Positions 23,618-35,949 of a DNA stretch of 64,000 nt are shown in pieces. The position numbers were made by a program, and so were the translations under genes. The notes beneath the pieces were generated by a model that worked only from the letters and a program-made list of their open reading frames with translations, had not been told where the DNA came from and did no database searches. Each line of letters opens with the position of its first letter. The stretch's first letter is position 1. This stretch comes from Hesseltinella vesiculosa (taxonomy: Eukaryota; Mucoromycota; Mucoromycetes; Mucorales; Cunninghamellaceae): NCBI GenBank assembly GCA_002104935.1, contig MCGT01000002.1, forward strand, positions 1,054,001-1,118,000, in the 5' to 3' direction.

Positions 23618-24393
23618 ATGGATGATTACACAATGGAAGAAAGGAGGAATCCATTGGCATTGTCTTCGATTCTAAATGAAGAAAGTGTGGATCCCATCCC
23701 GCCTCCCTCAAATCGTCTGCTGACCGAGGCTGAAAAACGAGCAAACCGAATGACCTGGCATGGTTTTGACACTGATGTAGACGTCCAACCCATCAAGGCC
23801 AAAAGAAAACGTATTTCCACCCAACAACTGAATCGTTTGATGGCCATCTTTCAACAAACTGATACCCCAAGCTCGGAGGTCCGAGAGCAACTGGCCAATG
23901 AACTGGACATGACCAAGCGAGAAGTCCAAGTAAGCGATAAAATAATCTCACCCTTACGCCTCTTCTGACCTTCTTCTAGGTTTGGTTTCAAAATAGACGA
24001 GCCAAAGCAAGTCGTGCTCGAGCAGCCGCAGCTCAGGCGGCTGCCCAAGTAGCCATGACCAATGCCAATTTTGGTTATCCTGCCAATATCATGCCCATGC
24101 CGCCAAGTCAACAACGCTGGAGTGACCCTTCGGGCGCTTACATGTCTCTTCCTCGCCGCTCCTCCTCCTTTATCCCAAACGAACACAATCACCCACCTCC
24201 CATCCCACCCGTCGCTAATCTCTCTCAACCTCCCTTTCCTCACGTCAAGCCCATTGCCCCAAGAAGAGACACCATCCATCAAGGCTTGCAAAATCTCTCC
24301 TTGCATTCACCCGTCCCTCCCAAACGGCGACCTCATTCTGCCTATGTCTTCAACAACTCTTATGATTTCAGTCGTCCTCCGCCAATGAATTAA
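23618..24393 (+). CDS. Homeodomain transcription factor
   Basis: There are two exons (23618-23929 and 23980-24393), 241 aa. The homeodomain spans about residues 61-118: KRKRISTQQLNRLMAIFQQT, then SSEVREQLANELDMTKREVQ, then the recognition helix VWFQNRRAKASRARA. The invariant W, F, N and R of helix 3 (WFQNRRAK) are present. The intron sits exactly before the recognition helix. The remainder is Pro/Ser-rich, with Ala/Gln repeats just after helix 3. A sequence-specific DNA-binding regulator is a safe call; targets and orthologue are unknown. Confidence 0.95.
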
Positions 24394-24680
24394 AAGAAAG
24401 CTTAATTTGAGCCAATCCCCTTTTCTCGTCTTCCATCTGCTTGAACAGATCAGACTTTCTTGGAAAACTCGGTGCCAAGGCTCCGTTGCGTTTGATTGGT
24501 AGGCGGAGTACTTTTATTTTTTTTAGGATCGACCCCGCCGCCCCCCCTTTTTTTTTTTTTTTTTGGTTCTCTTTCATCCTTTACTTTTCACCCTTTTTTT
24601 TTCTTTTCTGTATACCTGAAACACAGGCTGGTCTTTCTATTTTTTTTTTTTTTCCCCATTCATCTGTGGCTATTCCCATC

Positions 24681-27559
24681 ATGGCAAATGATCTTTTATT
24701 AAGGCTGTTCAACTCTGAATTTTTTAACCCATGGATTGCTGTCTCCTATCTCTTCAAATATTGCGACAACCAAGACATTCAGCAATACCTTTGCCACGCC
24801 CTCAAACGGTTTCCTTTGGTAGAAATAGAATTCTTTTTGCCGCAGCTCATGCAAGTGGCATCATCACAGAAGAACAAAATGGGGTGCTTATACTCATTCC
24901 CTTCATCATCTTAGACATTTGCTGATCTCCCAACCCACATCGACCTCGACTCTAGAAGATACCTTGATTGACATGTGCAAACAATCTCCACACTTTGCTG
25001 TCATGGTAAACGATACAAAGAAAAAAAAAACCATGGGGTGTGAAACGGATACTGATCCTATGCCTCCCTCACTTTTGGCATGTGATATTTTAGAGCATCT
25101 GGTCTTTACAGGCCTACATGGCTGACTGGATGGATCAGCCCGACTCAGCTTCTCACCAAGTTTGTATCCGAGTCCTGCAAAAATGTCAACAAGGGTTGCT
25201 TGTTGATTCATCGATCGACGACGACTTTGAAACGTTGTTACCCACCTACCGCCAACCTTCACAACACTCGGACTCATCCGAGGACCATGTCGCTACCCCT
25301 CCAGCACAATCACGGCCCTTCAGCTTCACTGTGTCGCTGGAAGACCTCCATGGTGGCAAAGCCTTCTCGCTCTCCAACTATCTGTTTTCTTGGGCCCCTA
25401 CCAAACAAATCCAACATATTCGCCGCATGGTCCGCAATACAATCGAACCCGACGCTGAACAAGACATCCATGTCACCACCATGGGCACCTCCTCTGTTCC
25501 CCACAACCATGGCCAACCCCCCTCCCCCACCCTCTTTGATGCTTCGCGACCCCACTCCATCGATTTTCACGACCATCCCGACGACCACAGCGAAACCGAA
25601 GACGCCTTTGGCCAGGCCATCTCCCGCCCGTCCTGTGATTCCTGTGCAACCAACCTCTCTCATCACCAAAATACAAAGAACCCATGGATCAAGTCGGGTT
25701 ATTTCCGGTCAGAAATCCAATTCTTGGTCGCTCTCTCCAACGTCGCCGAGCGCCTTGTCGCCTTGCCCAAATCTGCCCGTGTCAGTGCCTTGCATGCCGA
25801 GCTCACCTTGCTGAATCACAACCTGCCTGCTGAAATATGCCTGCCTCTCTGGTGCTCTGGCAGCTGCTCCAGCTACCACCATCGGGTCGTCCGTGTCAGT
25901 CCCGACGATGCCGTTGTCTTGAATTCGGCCGAACGGGTAATTCTTTTTTTTTTTTTTTTTTTTTGCTCACCCCTGTCTGTCTCTCTCATGATACTTAGGC
26001 CCCTTACTTATTAATGATCGAAGTGCTGGAGGACGATCTCTGCTTGGAAAATTACAAGGATGGATCGCTGGTGACCCACGCCTCACAGACACTTGAACAC
26101 CTGGAAACCCCCCAACACCTCTTTGCCACGGAACCCATGGCGAAACTTCATGACGACACGCCACAAAGTGACGATGACGACGACGAAGCCATTGATCTCG
26201 GCATGGTCCGTTCACCCTCCACCATGTCCATCACCGCCAGCACCTCGTCCATGTCACTGGCCTCGGCTGCCGCCCCTCTCGCTGATACCTCTGCTAAAGA
26301 TGCCCACCATCCTTCCTCGGATTTCTCCCGTCAAATGCGTACGGCTGCCGTCATGCTTGCCCAGCTACAACGCCACGATGCCAACGACCCCAGTCAAGTC
26401 ATGGTCCACGCCATCCGTCAACGTGTCATCGATCAAATGGTCTCCTTGGAAGAACAACGGCTCTCCTCCGTCGGCTCCCTGTCCTCCCTTTGTCCCTCCC
26501 CCGACAACAACCTCCTCCAAGACGAACCTGTCTTGATGATGAACAAAGAAGATCCCAGCGGTAAAGCATGAGAAAAAAAAAAAAAAAAAAAGGGTCACTC
26601 ACCCTCCTTTTCAAACCCAGCGGCCGTGTTTTCAGAGGACTGGGATGTCAAGAAAAACCGCATCCGGGCCTCGTCCCCTTTTGGCCACCTACCCAACTGG
26701 CGCCTGCTGTCCGTCATTGTCAAGCAAGGCGCAGATCTCCGACAGGAACAATTCGCCATCCAGCTGATCCGCGAAATGCAAAAGATTTGGGAAGATGCCG
26801 GCGTCGATGCCTGGGTCAAATACTACCGAGTGCTCGTGACCTCGGAGGACTCGGGCTTGATCGAAACCATCCGCAACACCATGTCCATCCACTCCATCAA
26901 GAAGAATGCCTATACCAAACACGGCCCTGGCTTCACCCTCCGCCACTTTTTTGAACAACGATGGGGCCCTAGCCACTCTGCCTCCTTTCTTGCCGCTCAG
27001 GAAGCTTTCATGAAGAGCCTTGTTGGTTACTCCATTGCTTGTTATTTGCTACAAATCAAGGATCGGTAAGTCTTCTCCAACCGGAAAAGCGATCAACACT
27101 CACCCTACTCTCTCCAGCCACAACGGGAACCTGCTGCTGGACAATGAAGGTCACTTGATCCATATCGATTTTGGCTTTGTGCTGTCAAACTCGCCTGGGT
27201 CCGTAGGCTTTGAAATGGCTCCCTTTAAGCTGTCACAAGAATACATTGATGTGCTCGGTGGTGCCGATAGTGAGCTGTTTGCCCGGTACCGCATGCTCAT
27301 GAAACAAGCCTTCAAAGCCGTGCGCAAGTATGGCGACAATCTGATCCTGCTGGTGGAGATGATGAGCAAAGAATCCAAGCTGCCCTGTTTCCAAAACGGC
27401 CCCGACTATGTCCTCCTCCAACTCAAGGAACGCTTCCAGTTCCACCTGACCGAGCCCCAACTGGAAGCCTACGTTGATAAGCTGATTGTGAACAGCTGTG
27501 GCAATGTCTTTACCCGCCTTTACGACACATTCCAATACTACTCTCAAGGCATTTTGTAA
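24681..27559 (+). CDS. PIK1: Phosphatidylinositol 4-kinase, PIK1/PI4K-beta type
   Basis: Makes phosphatidylinositol 4-phosphate at the Golgi for secretion. There are six exons: 24681-24850, 24915-25005, 25112-25936, 25999-26560, 26621-27065 and 27118-27559. The N-terminal lipid-kinase-unique helical region (FFNPWIAVSYLFKYCDNQDI, LEDTLIDMCKQSPHFAVM) matches PIK1. A Ser/His/Asp-rich middle region follows, then the kinase domain: VIVKQGADLRQEQFAIQLI, the catalytic loop IKDRHNGNLLLD (crossing intron 5) and the activation motif HIDFGFVLSNSPGS. It ends in the usual C-terminal helices (KLIVNSCGNVFTRLYDTFQY). Intron 1 begins GCAAGT. The exon boundary at CTC-AT, continuing A-CAT, is the only one that gives PQLIHLLISQP in frame. 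All catalytic residues appear intact. Confidence 0.95.
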
Positions 27560-28262
27560 AACCACCCACCTTTCTTGACTTACCTACCCCTCTAGCAAAT
27601 GTATATAATGGTTATTTAATTCTAGACTTTCCTCTCGTTACAAAGTACTAATAAACCTTCCCTTTCTTTTTTTCTACCGGCCCACTTTTCCTTTTTCTTG
27701 CAGACCTAATAGCCACGGCTCATTTATTTTATAAAAAGGGCAGCAGAGGATGATCAACGAGGCATCGTCAAATAAGATCAAGTTTTAAAATTGCAAGCAT
27801 TGGTATGCCCACCCAACTTGTCAAGTCACGGGAGGCTCCAGATCAAGTCCTCTTGTTTTTCTCATTCGATGGTCGAATAATACAATCCAACTGCCGCCAT
27901 TCTTCTTTCCCCAATTTCCCAATGTCAATAGCAAAAACGCACAATGACTTCCTATCACCTTGCCAGCCTAACCACAATGCATCCTACAACAGAAACACAG
28001 TTCTATCATCAGACTAATCCTCGGTCAAAATGTCGCCATACAAAAGCGTCAGACAGGCCTTTTTGTTTCATTATGATCTTTCAGACTAGGAAGGTGCGAT
28101 GGTTTGTCGTCATTGGGTTTTCACCTATGGCACACATCGAGATGCCAAGAAAAAAAAAACAAAGAAGAAGAAAAAAATTAAAACAGGACTCTCTTTTTTA
28201 TTTTGGCGGAAGGTCAAAAACCTAGGCTTTTTGTTTTTTTGTTTTTTCTTGAACACTCATCC
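27560..28262. other. Intergenic region, no gene seen
   Basis: Lies between PIK1 and the RRM gene, both on the plus strand. An AATAAA-like element (taataaacc) follows near 27648 and may be the PIK1 polyadenylation region. The remainder has no supportable open frame. Confidence 0.45.
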
Positions 28263-28658
28263 ATGGCCGACAAGAAAAACATCTTATACGTGGGTGGTTT
28301 GGACGAGCAAGTCACCCAGGAAATGTTACATGCCGCCTTTATTCCCTTTGGCGATCTGGTATCCGTCGAGCTTGCACTGGATCACGGCGCTAAAGCTCAA
28401 CACAAAGGCTTTGGCTTTGTCCATTTCGAAGAAATCCAAGATGCCTTGGCTGCCCAGGACAACATGCATCTGTCTGAACTGCTTGGCCGTACCATCAAAG
28501 TCACCGCCGCCAAGCCATCCAAGCTCATGGCCGGATCCAACCGAGCCATCTGGGACGATGACGAATACAAACGAGAACATCTGGACTTGCCTGAACCTGG
28601 CGTCCAGCCTACCGACGAGCCCGAGCACGAACAAAACGATGACCAAGATACCAGTTAA
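28263..28658 (+). CDS. Small RRM protein related to the cyclophilin-33 (PPIE) RNA-binding domain
   Basis: A single exon of 131 aa starting at ATG 28263. It is nearly all one RNA-recognition motif: RNP2 is NILYVGGLDEQV (about residues 6-17) and RNP1 is KGFGFVHFEE (about residues 48-57). The DEQVTQEMLHAAFIPFGDLV helix and the terminal GRTIKVTAAKPSKLM segment resemble the RRM of Cyp33/PPIE. No cyclophilin (peptidyl-prolyl isomerase) domain follows: the frame ends in an acidic tail (EPEHEQNDDQDTS) at a true stop. It may therefore be a stand-alone RRM, as in some fungi, with a role in splicing or mRNA binding inferred. Confidence 0.9.
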   Translation: MADKKNILYVGGLDEQVTQEMLHAAFIPFGDLVSVELALDHGAKAQHKGFGFVHFEEIQDALAAQDNMHLSELLGRTIKVTAAKPSKLMAGSNRAIWDDDEYKREHLDLPEPGVQPTDEPEHEQNDDQDTS

Positions 28659-30081
28659 ATCACCCCCCTCTCTCCCTTCACCACCTTCGCCCGCCTACCT
28701 GTGCCATCGCTTCCCACCTTTCACCTCCTTTTTCATTTGCATTACCCTCGCACTCGTAATTTTTTTTCTCCAGACTGGCTCAGCCGTCGTCTACAGCTTC
28801 ATTAAATATGGTTTCAACATAGACGTGTCACTTTGTGAAAGCCAACGTCCCTACCTTGTCTGGTTGTAACAGGGGAAACCATTGGCCTTGGAAGACCGTG
28901 CCGCCGATCTTGTCACTTTCACCTTTTTCTTTCTTTGCCATTCCCCGGCCCCCCGATGCTGGTCAAGAATTCTCGGCGACTGCTGATCTGAGCGCGTTTC
29001 TGCTGCACGGTTGTATTATTTAAAGTAGGTCTCGCTCCCTTTTGAGTGGATGGGCCGATGGGTTTTGGAGCGAATTTATAGAGTTCAGCGTTGCACTGTC
29101 ACTTTTTTATTAGATCGCCCTTGGCAGGTTCTGGCGATGGCGGACGATTTTTTAAGTTGAGGAATCAGAGGTGTCAAAACGAACTTGATCAAAAGTTGGC
29201 TGCGAAGCCTTCACCAATCGACCTGATTTTTTTACCGCCAGCATCACTCGTGACCTTGTGATTTCATATAAAATTTTACGTTGATCCGATGGATCAAAAG
29301 TGTCGAAGAGCATCCTTTCCTTTTTTTTTTTCAAAATCAAGAAAAAAACCAATTCAACCTCCGCGATTCTGCAAGCCCAAAAAGGGCTGACCACCTCTTG
29401 TTTCCTCCCAAAACCAATAGGAAAGAGGAAGCCAAAGTGATGACTTTTGAAGATCGTTATCTTCATGCACTTGATGACTTAGCTGAACGAAGAAGATCTT
29501 CTTGGAAAAGCACGGTACAGATTCCACAACAAACCCACCAATTGGGTACCTGAACTTTTTTTTTTTGGTCGCCTACTTGTTCATAATAAAATGAATGTTG
29601 CCCAATCTCGAGGTGATCCAACCGATGGGTGAAGGTTATCAAGCCAACGAACTTGGTCTCGATTGAGCTTTGGGCCTTGATTTCACAAGCATTTAGATGC
29701 CGATGATCGTTCCCTTGTCCCCCGCGACGGTCCCATCCCCACCCGCATGATTTCAAAGCCTTCCTGCAGTAGGATCATGAATTTTGATGTCGGTCATTTG
29801 GAAAATAGACTTGCCCTGTAGCTTTTGCACCGGTGCTGTAACAGACAGCAGTGTAAGAAAGAAAATCCCCAAGAGCTGGACTTGACGAGGTCAAATCAAC
29901 GCCGTTTAAAAAACGGGTGTCTTTGCCTTGTTCGAATACAAGCTCTTCCCATGAAACTTGCTGTAACTTTTACTGTACAAAAAAGTAAGAAAAGGTCAGG
30001 TCACCTTCCTTTTCTTTATTGACAAAAAAAAAATTTTTTTTGGAGCACCCAGAAGGCTGATAGTGCAACTGTGAGAGCCGC
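28659..30081. other. 1.4-kb region without a confident gene
   Basis: Coding-like pieces occur on both strands and contradict each other. The plus frame 29432-29553 (MTFEDRYLHALDDLAERR) and minus frames about 29756-29560 (ACEIKAQSSIETKFVGLITF) and about 29285-29152 (RKILYEITRSRVMLAVKK) all look protein-like. I could not build a gene with good splice sites in either direction. A short minus-strand gene spanning about 29850-29152 or a decayed gene are both possible. Confidence 0.3.
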
Positions 30082-30700
30082 TTAGCAGGACAAGGCACCG
30101 CATTGCACACAGCTGTCACGGACACCTATGGCACCAGAAAAAAATAACGACGTTAGTGGTGTACTTGCTGCGTCGAGCTTTACCATAGTCACAGGCATAG
30201 CCGGTGCCGGATTGGCATTCAAAGACATGACCGTTGGTGCATGCGGAGTTGATGGATTCGTCACCACAGAATTGGCCTTGAATACCATTGCTAATGAATC
30301 ATACAAATGAGAAATGAAGTGAGCGAGTAAAATATACCGCGGAAACCAAAGCCGTTATTAGCGGCACCTTACCACTATAATATAAAAGAGAGCGAAAACG
30401 TCAGCATCAGAGCGACGTTGCTTTTTTACTTAGAGCACTTACGACTAAACATGACCAAGATCAGACATTCCAGTGATAAAGTGAAGAGGGAAAGATGGGT
30501 TAGAAATTCTATTTTTCAATTTTTGAAGCCATTGGATTTGAAGTTGAGATACGTACCACTAAAAAAAAAAATCCGCGATGAGCAGACAGAGATGAAGAAA
30601 AGCGGCCTGCCTACCAGCCAGAGGGAGAGCAGCCAGCTTCCACTTGGGCAGTGGCAACAAGGAGAGCACCGAGAGCAAGGATAACTTGGAAGGTCTTCAT
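30082..30700 (-). CDS. Small secreted cysteine-rich protein
   Basis: Exon 1 (30700-30615) encodes a clear signal peptide, MKTFQVILALGALLVATAQ, with a cleavage site near VEAG and then CSPSG. The last exons encode QFCGDESINSACTNGHVFEC, QSGTGYACDYG, and the final exon (30125-30082) GVRDSCVQCGALSC, ending on cysteine before the stop. The mature protein would be about 60-70 aa with eight or nine cysteines, so disulfide-bonded and extracellular. The middle (30614 to about 30350) has three consecutive AG-NN-GTA sites whose splicing I cannot settle, so internal exon limits are uncertain. Small cysteine-rich secreted proteins of fungi include effectors and antimicrobial peptides; no function is assigned. 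Confidence 0.7.
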
Positions 30701-32236
30701 ATTGAATTGAGTGTTGGTTGTTAAGTTGAAAAAAAAAAAAAAACCTCAATGACATCTTGCTTTTTATATCTTTTTTTTTTTTTTTTTCCTTCTTCCATCC
30801 TCGGGTTCTCACCCTATTCACTGTCTGGGTTTCATGCATTGTTTTGTGGCTATGCGACGGAGAAACGGCTGCTTGGAGGGTACAGTGGAAGGGTACCATT
30901 CCTTGTTGAAGGATCAAAGGGACCCAGGAACAGCAATGCTAAATAAAGGCATCGCGTTTTCTGCATTTGCCAAAAACAAAAAATTCAATTGGCGATTGCC
31001 AGAAATGAAGCAAAGTCAAGTTGCGCCTCAAAAAATGCTAATGATCGCTTACCAATGGCCATGCATGTTGTCCTACCTATACCCAAGGAGAAAAAAAACC
31101 GGTGCACGCTTGAAGATCCTCTTGGTATTAATTGGACCTAGCCTTTAGTTGGTTAGTGACTCGTCTACCTTCCATTGTCAAGCCTCGTTTTTTTTGTAGA
31201 TCATCTTCTTAAACGCTCATGATTTTTTTGTTTTGGCCTACCTACCGGTGCCTTGCCCCATATCAAAATGTCGGAGAGTGCTGCAAGGCCCACTACTTCA
31301 AGAGGAAGAATGACCCATATTTCTATGTTACAAGAGGTATGACTGTGCAGGGTACAACAATCAGATCCATTATCAATGTCCTGCACTTAAAAAATAAGAA
31401 AGAGCTATGTACAGTTACACTGCATAACCAACGAGCTTCATGTCAACAAGTCCCCCTAAAAAATATCCTGGGAAAATTCTCAGTGCGGAACCACATGGCC
31501 GCTGCTCGTTCATTTGGGCAGAAACTATCAGCTTTCTCGGTCCTCCTTACTAAATTGCTCAGCCAAGGCGATTTCATGACTGTCGAGTCCTGTTGCTTCC
31601 TTTTAGCCATGCCCCCCCCCCCCAGTCACCCACGCTCAACGGCAGATGACCATTTGCCAAGGAGAAGCCGCCATGCCTTCATTTTATTTTTAGGTGCCAT
31701 CTCATCCTGGCAAAGGCTCTTATCACAAAGTATCTGTGTCAACTTTCTCAATGGAATCAATGGGAGAGAGAGACCGTGCCGTTTCAGGAGCCTCGTGTAA
31801 ATGACGCTCCGACCCAGTGCTGCTCATGTCATTGGAAAAGGTAAATATCGTACCTTGTACAGTGAAAGAGAGGTGCAGTATCGTTCACTCGGTGATGAGA
31901 GGCAGAAGCAGGCCGGTGGCAAATGGCCGGCTGCAAGTCGTGACGAGAGGGATCGGATGAGGTCAAGTTTCATCTGCACACCAGAGGGCACCATACGCTC
32001 CAGTGAATTGCTCACGCAGAGTTTCGTAGAGGGATTTTTGCACAACAGGCTGCTAAATGCCAAGGCACAATCTCACAATGCAATAGCATCGTTTTTTTTT
32101 TTTTTTTTTCCTAATGTCCGGGGGCTCGCGAACGCGGTGTATCTTTTTCGTGTCGGCCCGCCTAAAATAAAATAGAGAAAAAGGTAAACCCAGCGCCCGC
32201 ACGCCATTTCCTTTTCTTCCTCCTTTTCAGAACGCA
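30701..32236. other. 1.5-kb region, no gene supported
   Basis: It contains the promoter of the secreted-protein gene, and long plus-strand open frames (31219-31800 and 31801-32175) with no recognisable domain, several homopolymers (C10 near 31614, T20 near 32090) and no convincing splice structure. An acceptor-like TTTTCAG at 32224-32230 just before the CHL1 ATG suggests a 5' UTR intron for that gene. Confidence 0.4.
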
Positions 32237-35200
32237 ATGGCCATCGATTTTGGTTTCCCCTATCAGCCGTATGATATTCAAGATGAGTTTATGAACAGTC
32301 TTTACTCTGTTATATCGCAAGGCAAAATCGGCATCTTTGAAAGTCCCACCGGCACAGTAAGATGCAACAACAGCCAAAAAAAAAAAAAAAAAAAAAAAAA
32401 AACGGGCTGCCTTCTTACCACGTCTCCTTCCACTTCTTCCATAGGGGAAATCACTCAGTCTTATCTGCGGATCATTGAAATGGCTAACTGATCATGGCGA
32501 TCAGAAAGACACATCGATACCAGCCTGCAACAATGGTAAACATCATTGTAAAGTAAAAAGACTGCGACTCATGCTTTTTACTTTCAGAACAAGACGATGG
32601 AAATGACGACGAACCTGATTGGTTAAAAAATTACCAAAGGGTCAGCAAAGAACAACAAGAAGAGCAATTGCGAGCCGAACGCAAATCTCAGTTGGAACGA
32701 TTGATCAACGACTTTCGCCATGGACAGCAATCCCGCCCCTCCAAGGCTGTCGACGCCTCAGCGCGGAAGCGCCAGAAAACCGTAAGACTAAAAAAAAAAG
32801 CTCACCTACATCATTCTTATGTTTCTTTATTTGCTTTATTTGTCTACGCGACAAAGAGTGCTACCAAAGACACTGACGATTTCATGCTCGATGATTACAA
32901 CAGCGGTGATGAAGGTGACCTGACATCCAAGAAACCCATAGCACCCGATACAACATCCAACCTTTCCAGTGAAGTCCAGCAACTTCTTGCCAGGTAAACG
33001 GAACCGCAGTATTTTTTTTTTTTTTTTTGTCATTGCTTAACGACACCACTGCCTTTTTCTTCTTCTTGCTACTAGACTTTCGGAACAGAACACCAAGGCC
33101 AAGCAACCATCTCCCGGACCAGATAACGACCAGGAACAATACGAATTCCATCAGCAAAAGGTATAGCATGACACACACACACACACACACACACCCCTCT
33201 TCACCTAGAAAGTCCTGTTTATTTACTTTTTTTATGGGTGTAGATATTTTATGCCTCCCGAACACACTCGCAGCTGACTCAATTTATCCATGAAGTGAAC
33301 AAGACACGCTACAAGGAAAATATCTGGACTACACCATTGGGGTCAAGAAAGAATCTTTGCATCAACAAAAAAGTCCGCACCCTGGACAATGTGAACCGTA
33401 TCAACGAAGCTTGTCTTGACATGCAAAAGAGCAGTATGCTGGCCCTTCTTCTTTTGTATCATCGCTCATTCATTCCTTCTAGAAAATGAAAGCTGCCCCT
33501 ACCTTCCATCAACCAACGAGCAAGATCGCTGGACTCAATTCAAAGTGCAAGCTCTGGTACGACTCTTCTTATTAATATAGGCGCGTGTTGACTGATCGCT
33601 CATCTTATTCCCATATGTTTTTGCATTCTAGTCCAAGGTGCAAGATATCGAAGACCTATGTAAGCTGGGAGAAGAGCTACATATTTGCCCTTACTATGGC
33701 GGTCGTCACTCCTCTGCCCCTTCCCAAGTGCGTTCAAGATAAAAAAAAAATACGAAAAATTCAATTTGAGCCTCATGCGTTTTTTTATGTAGCTGGTGGT
33801 ACTTCCTTATCAACATTTACTCCATGCGCGTACTCGAGAATCGCTTGGGATCAACCTGAAAAACAATATTGTCATCATCGACGAGGCCCACAATCTACTG
33901 GAGACGATCAATGCCATCCACACCGTAACCGTGACGCTGCATCAGCTGCAGTTGGCCCTGGCGCAGATCCGCCTGTACCTCGAAACCTATGCATCACGTC
34001 TACTTGGTCAGAATGTCGTTTATATCAAACAACTGATCCGGATCGTCAAGGCTCTGGCGCGGGCGCTGGAACCCAAGGACGCCCACAGCAAAAAGGATTG
34101 CGTACTCAGGGTGAACGAGTTTGCCCACACCACCGACATTGACCAAGTCAACTTGTTCAAACTGGAACAGTACCTGGACACCAGCCGCCTTGCTCAGAAG
34201 CTCCATGGATTCTACGACAAGGTGCGCGACCAGCACCTGGAGGCTTACAAGAAAGCCTTGTTAACTGATAAAAACGCAAAGAAACCTCCACCCCTCTTCA
34301 CCTCGGCCTCCTCCATCTCCACCTTGCAGCAAATCCAAGCGTTTATCATGTGCCTCAGTCACCCCGATAGCCATGGCCGTATCGTTGTCTCATTTTCCTC
34401 CGAAGACGCACCCCATGGCCCCCAGCTCAAGTACATGCTGCTGAACCCCGCCGATGTCTTTCAGCCCATTGTCCAGGAAGCCAAGAGCATCATCCTTGCC
34501 GGTGGTACTATGGAGCCGGTAAGAGCAAAACAGAGCAGCGCAAGGCAACAGGATTTGGAAATTCAGCCTTTAGAATGGGCCATTTTTTTTAGATCAGCGA
34601 CTTTGTCCATGGCATCTTCCCGACGGTATCGAACGAACGCATCCACCATTTCTCTTGTGGTCACGTCATTCCATCCAACCATCTCCTTCCCTTGATTGTC
34701 GACAAAGGCCCAAGTGGCAAACCGTTGGTTCTGAACTACAACAACCGAGAAAACGGAGCATTGGTAGGTCAAGCTGAATGAGAGGCTGTGATGTGCTGTG
34801 CTGTAGCCTACAACCTGCTTCGACTCATATTCATTTTTTCGTGTCGTACACTTCTCGCTAGATTGATGAAATTGGCAGTGCGCTGGTGAACCTTTGCAAC
34901 GTCGTTCCCGATGGGTTGGTCTGCTTCTTCTCAAGCTTTTCCTACATGGACCTCGTCTTCAAGCGCTGGCAAGTCAAGACGGCTGGCCGATCGCTTTTTG
35001 ATCGGCTGGCTGAAAAGAAAAAGGCAGGTGGTCCATGGCAGATAAAATTTAGAAGGGAGATGTGTTCATTGACTTGTACATTTTTCTTCCTTCATGTGCT
35101 TGTAGATCTTCAAGGAACCAAAGGAAACCAGCCAAGTGGAAGCCATGCTAAGAGACTATGCTCTACATATTGACCAGCCAAAGGTAACTACCCGCCAGCT

Positions 35201-35949
35201 ACAAGCTTACGTCCACTCACTGCCCATTTTCCCCTGCTCTTTTTTTTTCATACATGCTCCTTGCTTGTTCAGGAAACCAAAGGTGCCATTTTGTTCTCGG
35301 TAGTCAATGGAAAAATGTCAGAAGGCATCAATTTTTCAGATCGACTTGGACGGTATGTACAACCTTGATGTTTATGCCAATGCGCAAGCCCATTTTCTTA
35401 CTGCATCTTGTTCTCACTCGATTTATTTTACTGTAACTCTATATTAACACGTGCTTAGATGTGTAGTGATGGTTGGTCTACCGTTTCCAAATCGCTTCTC
35501 AGTGGAGTTGAACGAAAAAATCAAGTACATGGACCAGCAGCAGGCAAGCTCATTGAAAAAAAAAGAGAGTTACAAAAAAAGCCTAGGCTCATGGATTGCT
35601 CACTACTAAAAAAAATAGACGGGAAAGAACCTTGGCAAGGAGTACTATGAAAACCTTTGCATGCGTGGCGTCAACCAATCCATCGGTAACCGTTGAGTTC
35701 GCATTTAGAAATCGACATCGTTGGTTTAACTCTTTTTATACGATGCCCTTTCAAATTTCAGGCCGCGCCATTCGACATAGAAATGACTATGCTACCATTG
35801 TGCTGCTGGACCAGCGATACAACATGCCTAATATCCGCAAAAAGCTGCCCTCCTGGATTGGTGATCACGTCGATCACTGTGACAATCTTGGCAAGGCACT
35901 GGGCAAAATCTCACGATTTTTTTACGAAAAACGCAGCGCTCCGCCATGA
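32237..35949 (+). CDS. CHL1: Iron-sulfur DNA helicase CHL1/DDX11 (XPD family)
   Basis: A 5'-3' DNA helicase needed for sister-chromatid cohesion and replication-fork stability. About 15 exons can be followed. Motifs in order are the Q-motif FPYQPYDIQ and Walker A SPTGT-GKS, split by an intron carrying a 28-base A run. Next comes an acidic/basic insert typical of this subfamily, then [18 protein letters not shown] (motif Ia). The four cysteines of the 4Fe-4S domain lie in [28 protein letters not shown] and HICPYYGGR. Then come the DEAH box [60 protein letters not shown] (motif V) and [20 protein letters not shown] (motif VI). The C-terminus ends at 35949. A (CA)n tract lies in the intron near 33170-33195. 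No disruption seen. Confidence 0.94.

Noticed and set aside
29152..29850. Protein-like pieces on both strands as a gene
   Set aside because: Could not be joined by credible splice sites in either direction; recorded only as an unresolved region.
31219..32175. Long plus-strand open frames upstream of CHL1
   Set aside because: No recognisable domain, no splice logic, homopolymers within the frame; not enough to call a gene.
33168..33195. (CA)n tract as a regulatory element
   Set aside because: It lies inside a CHL1 intron and looks like an ordinary microsatellite.
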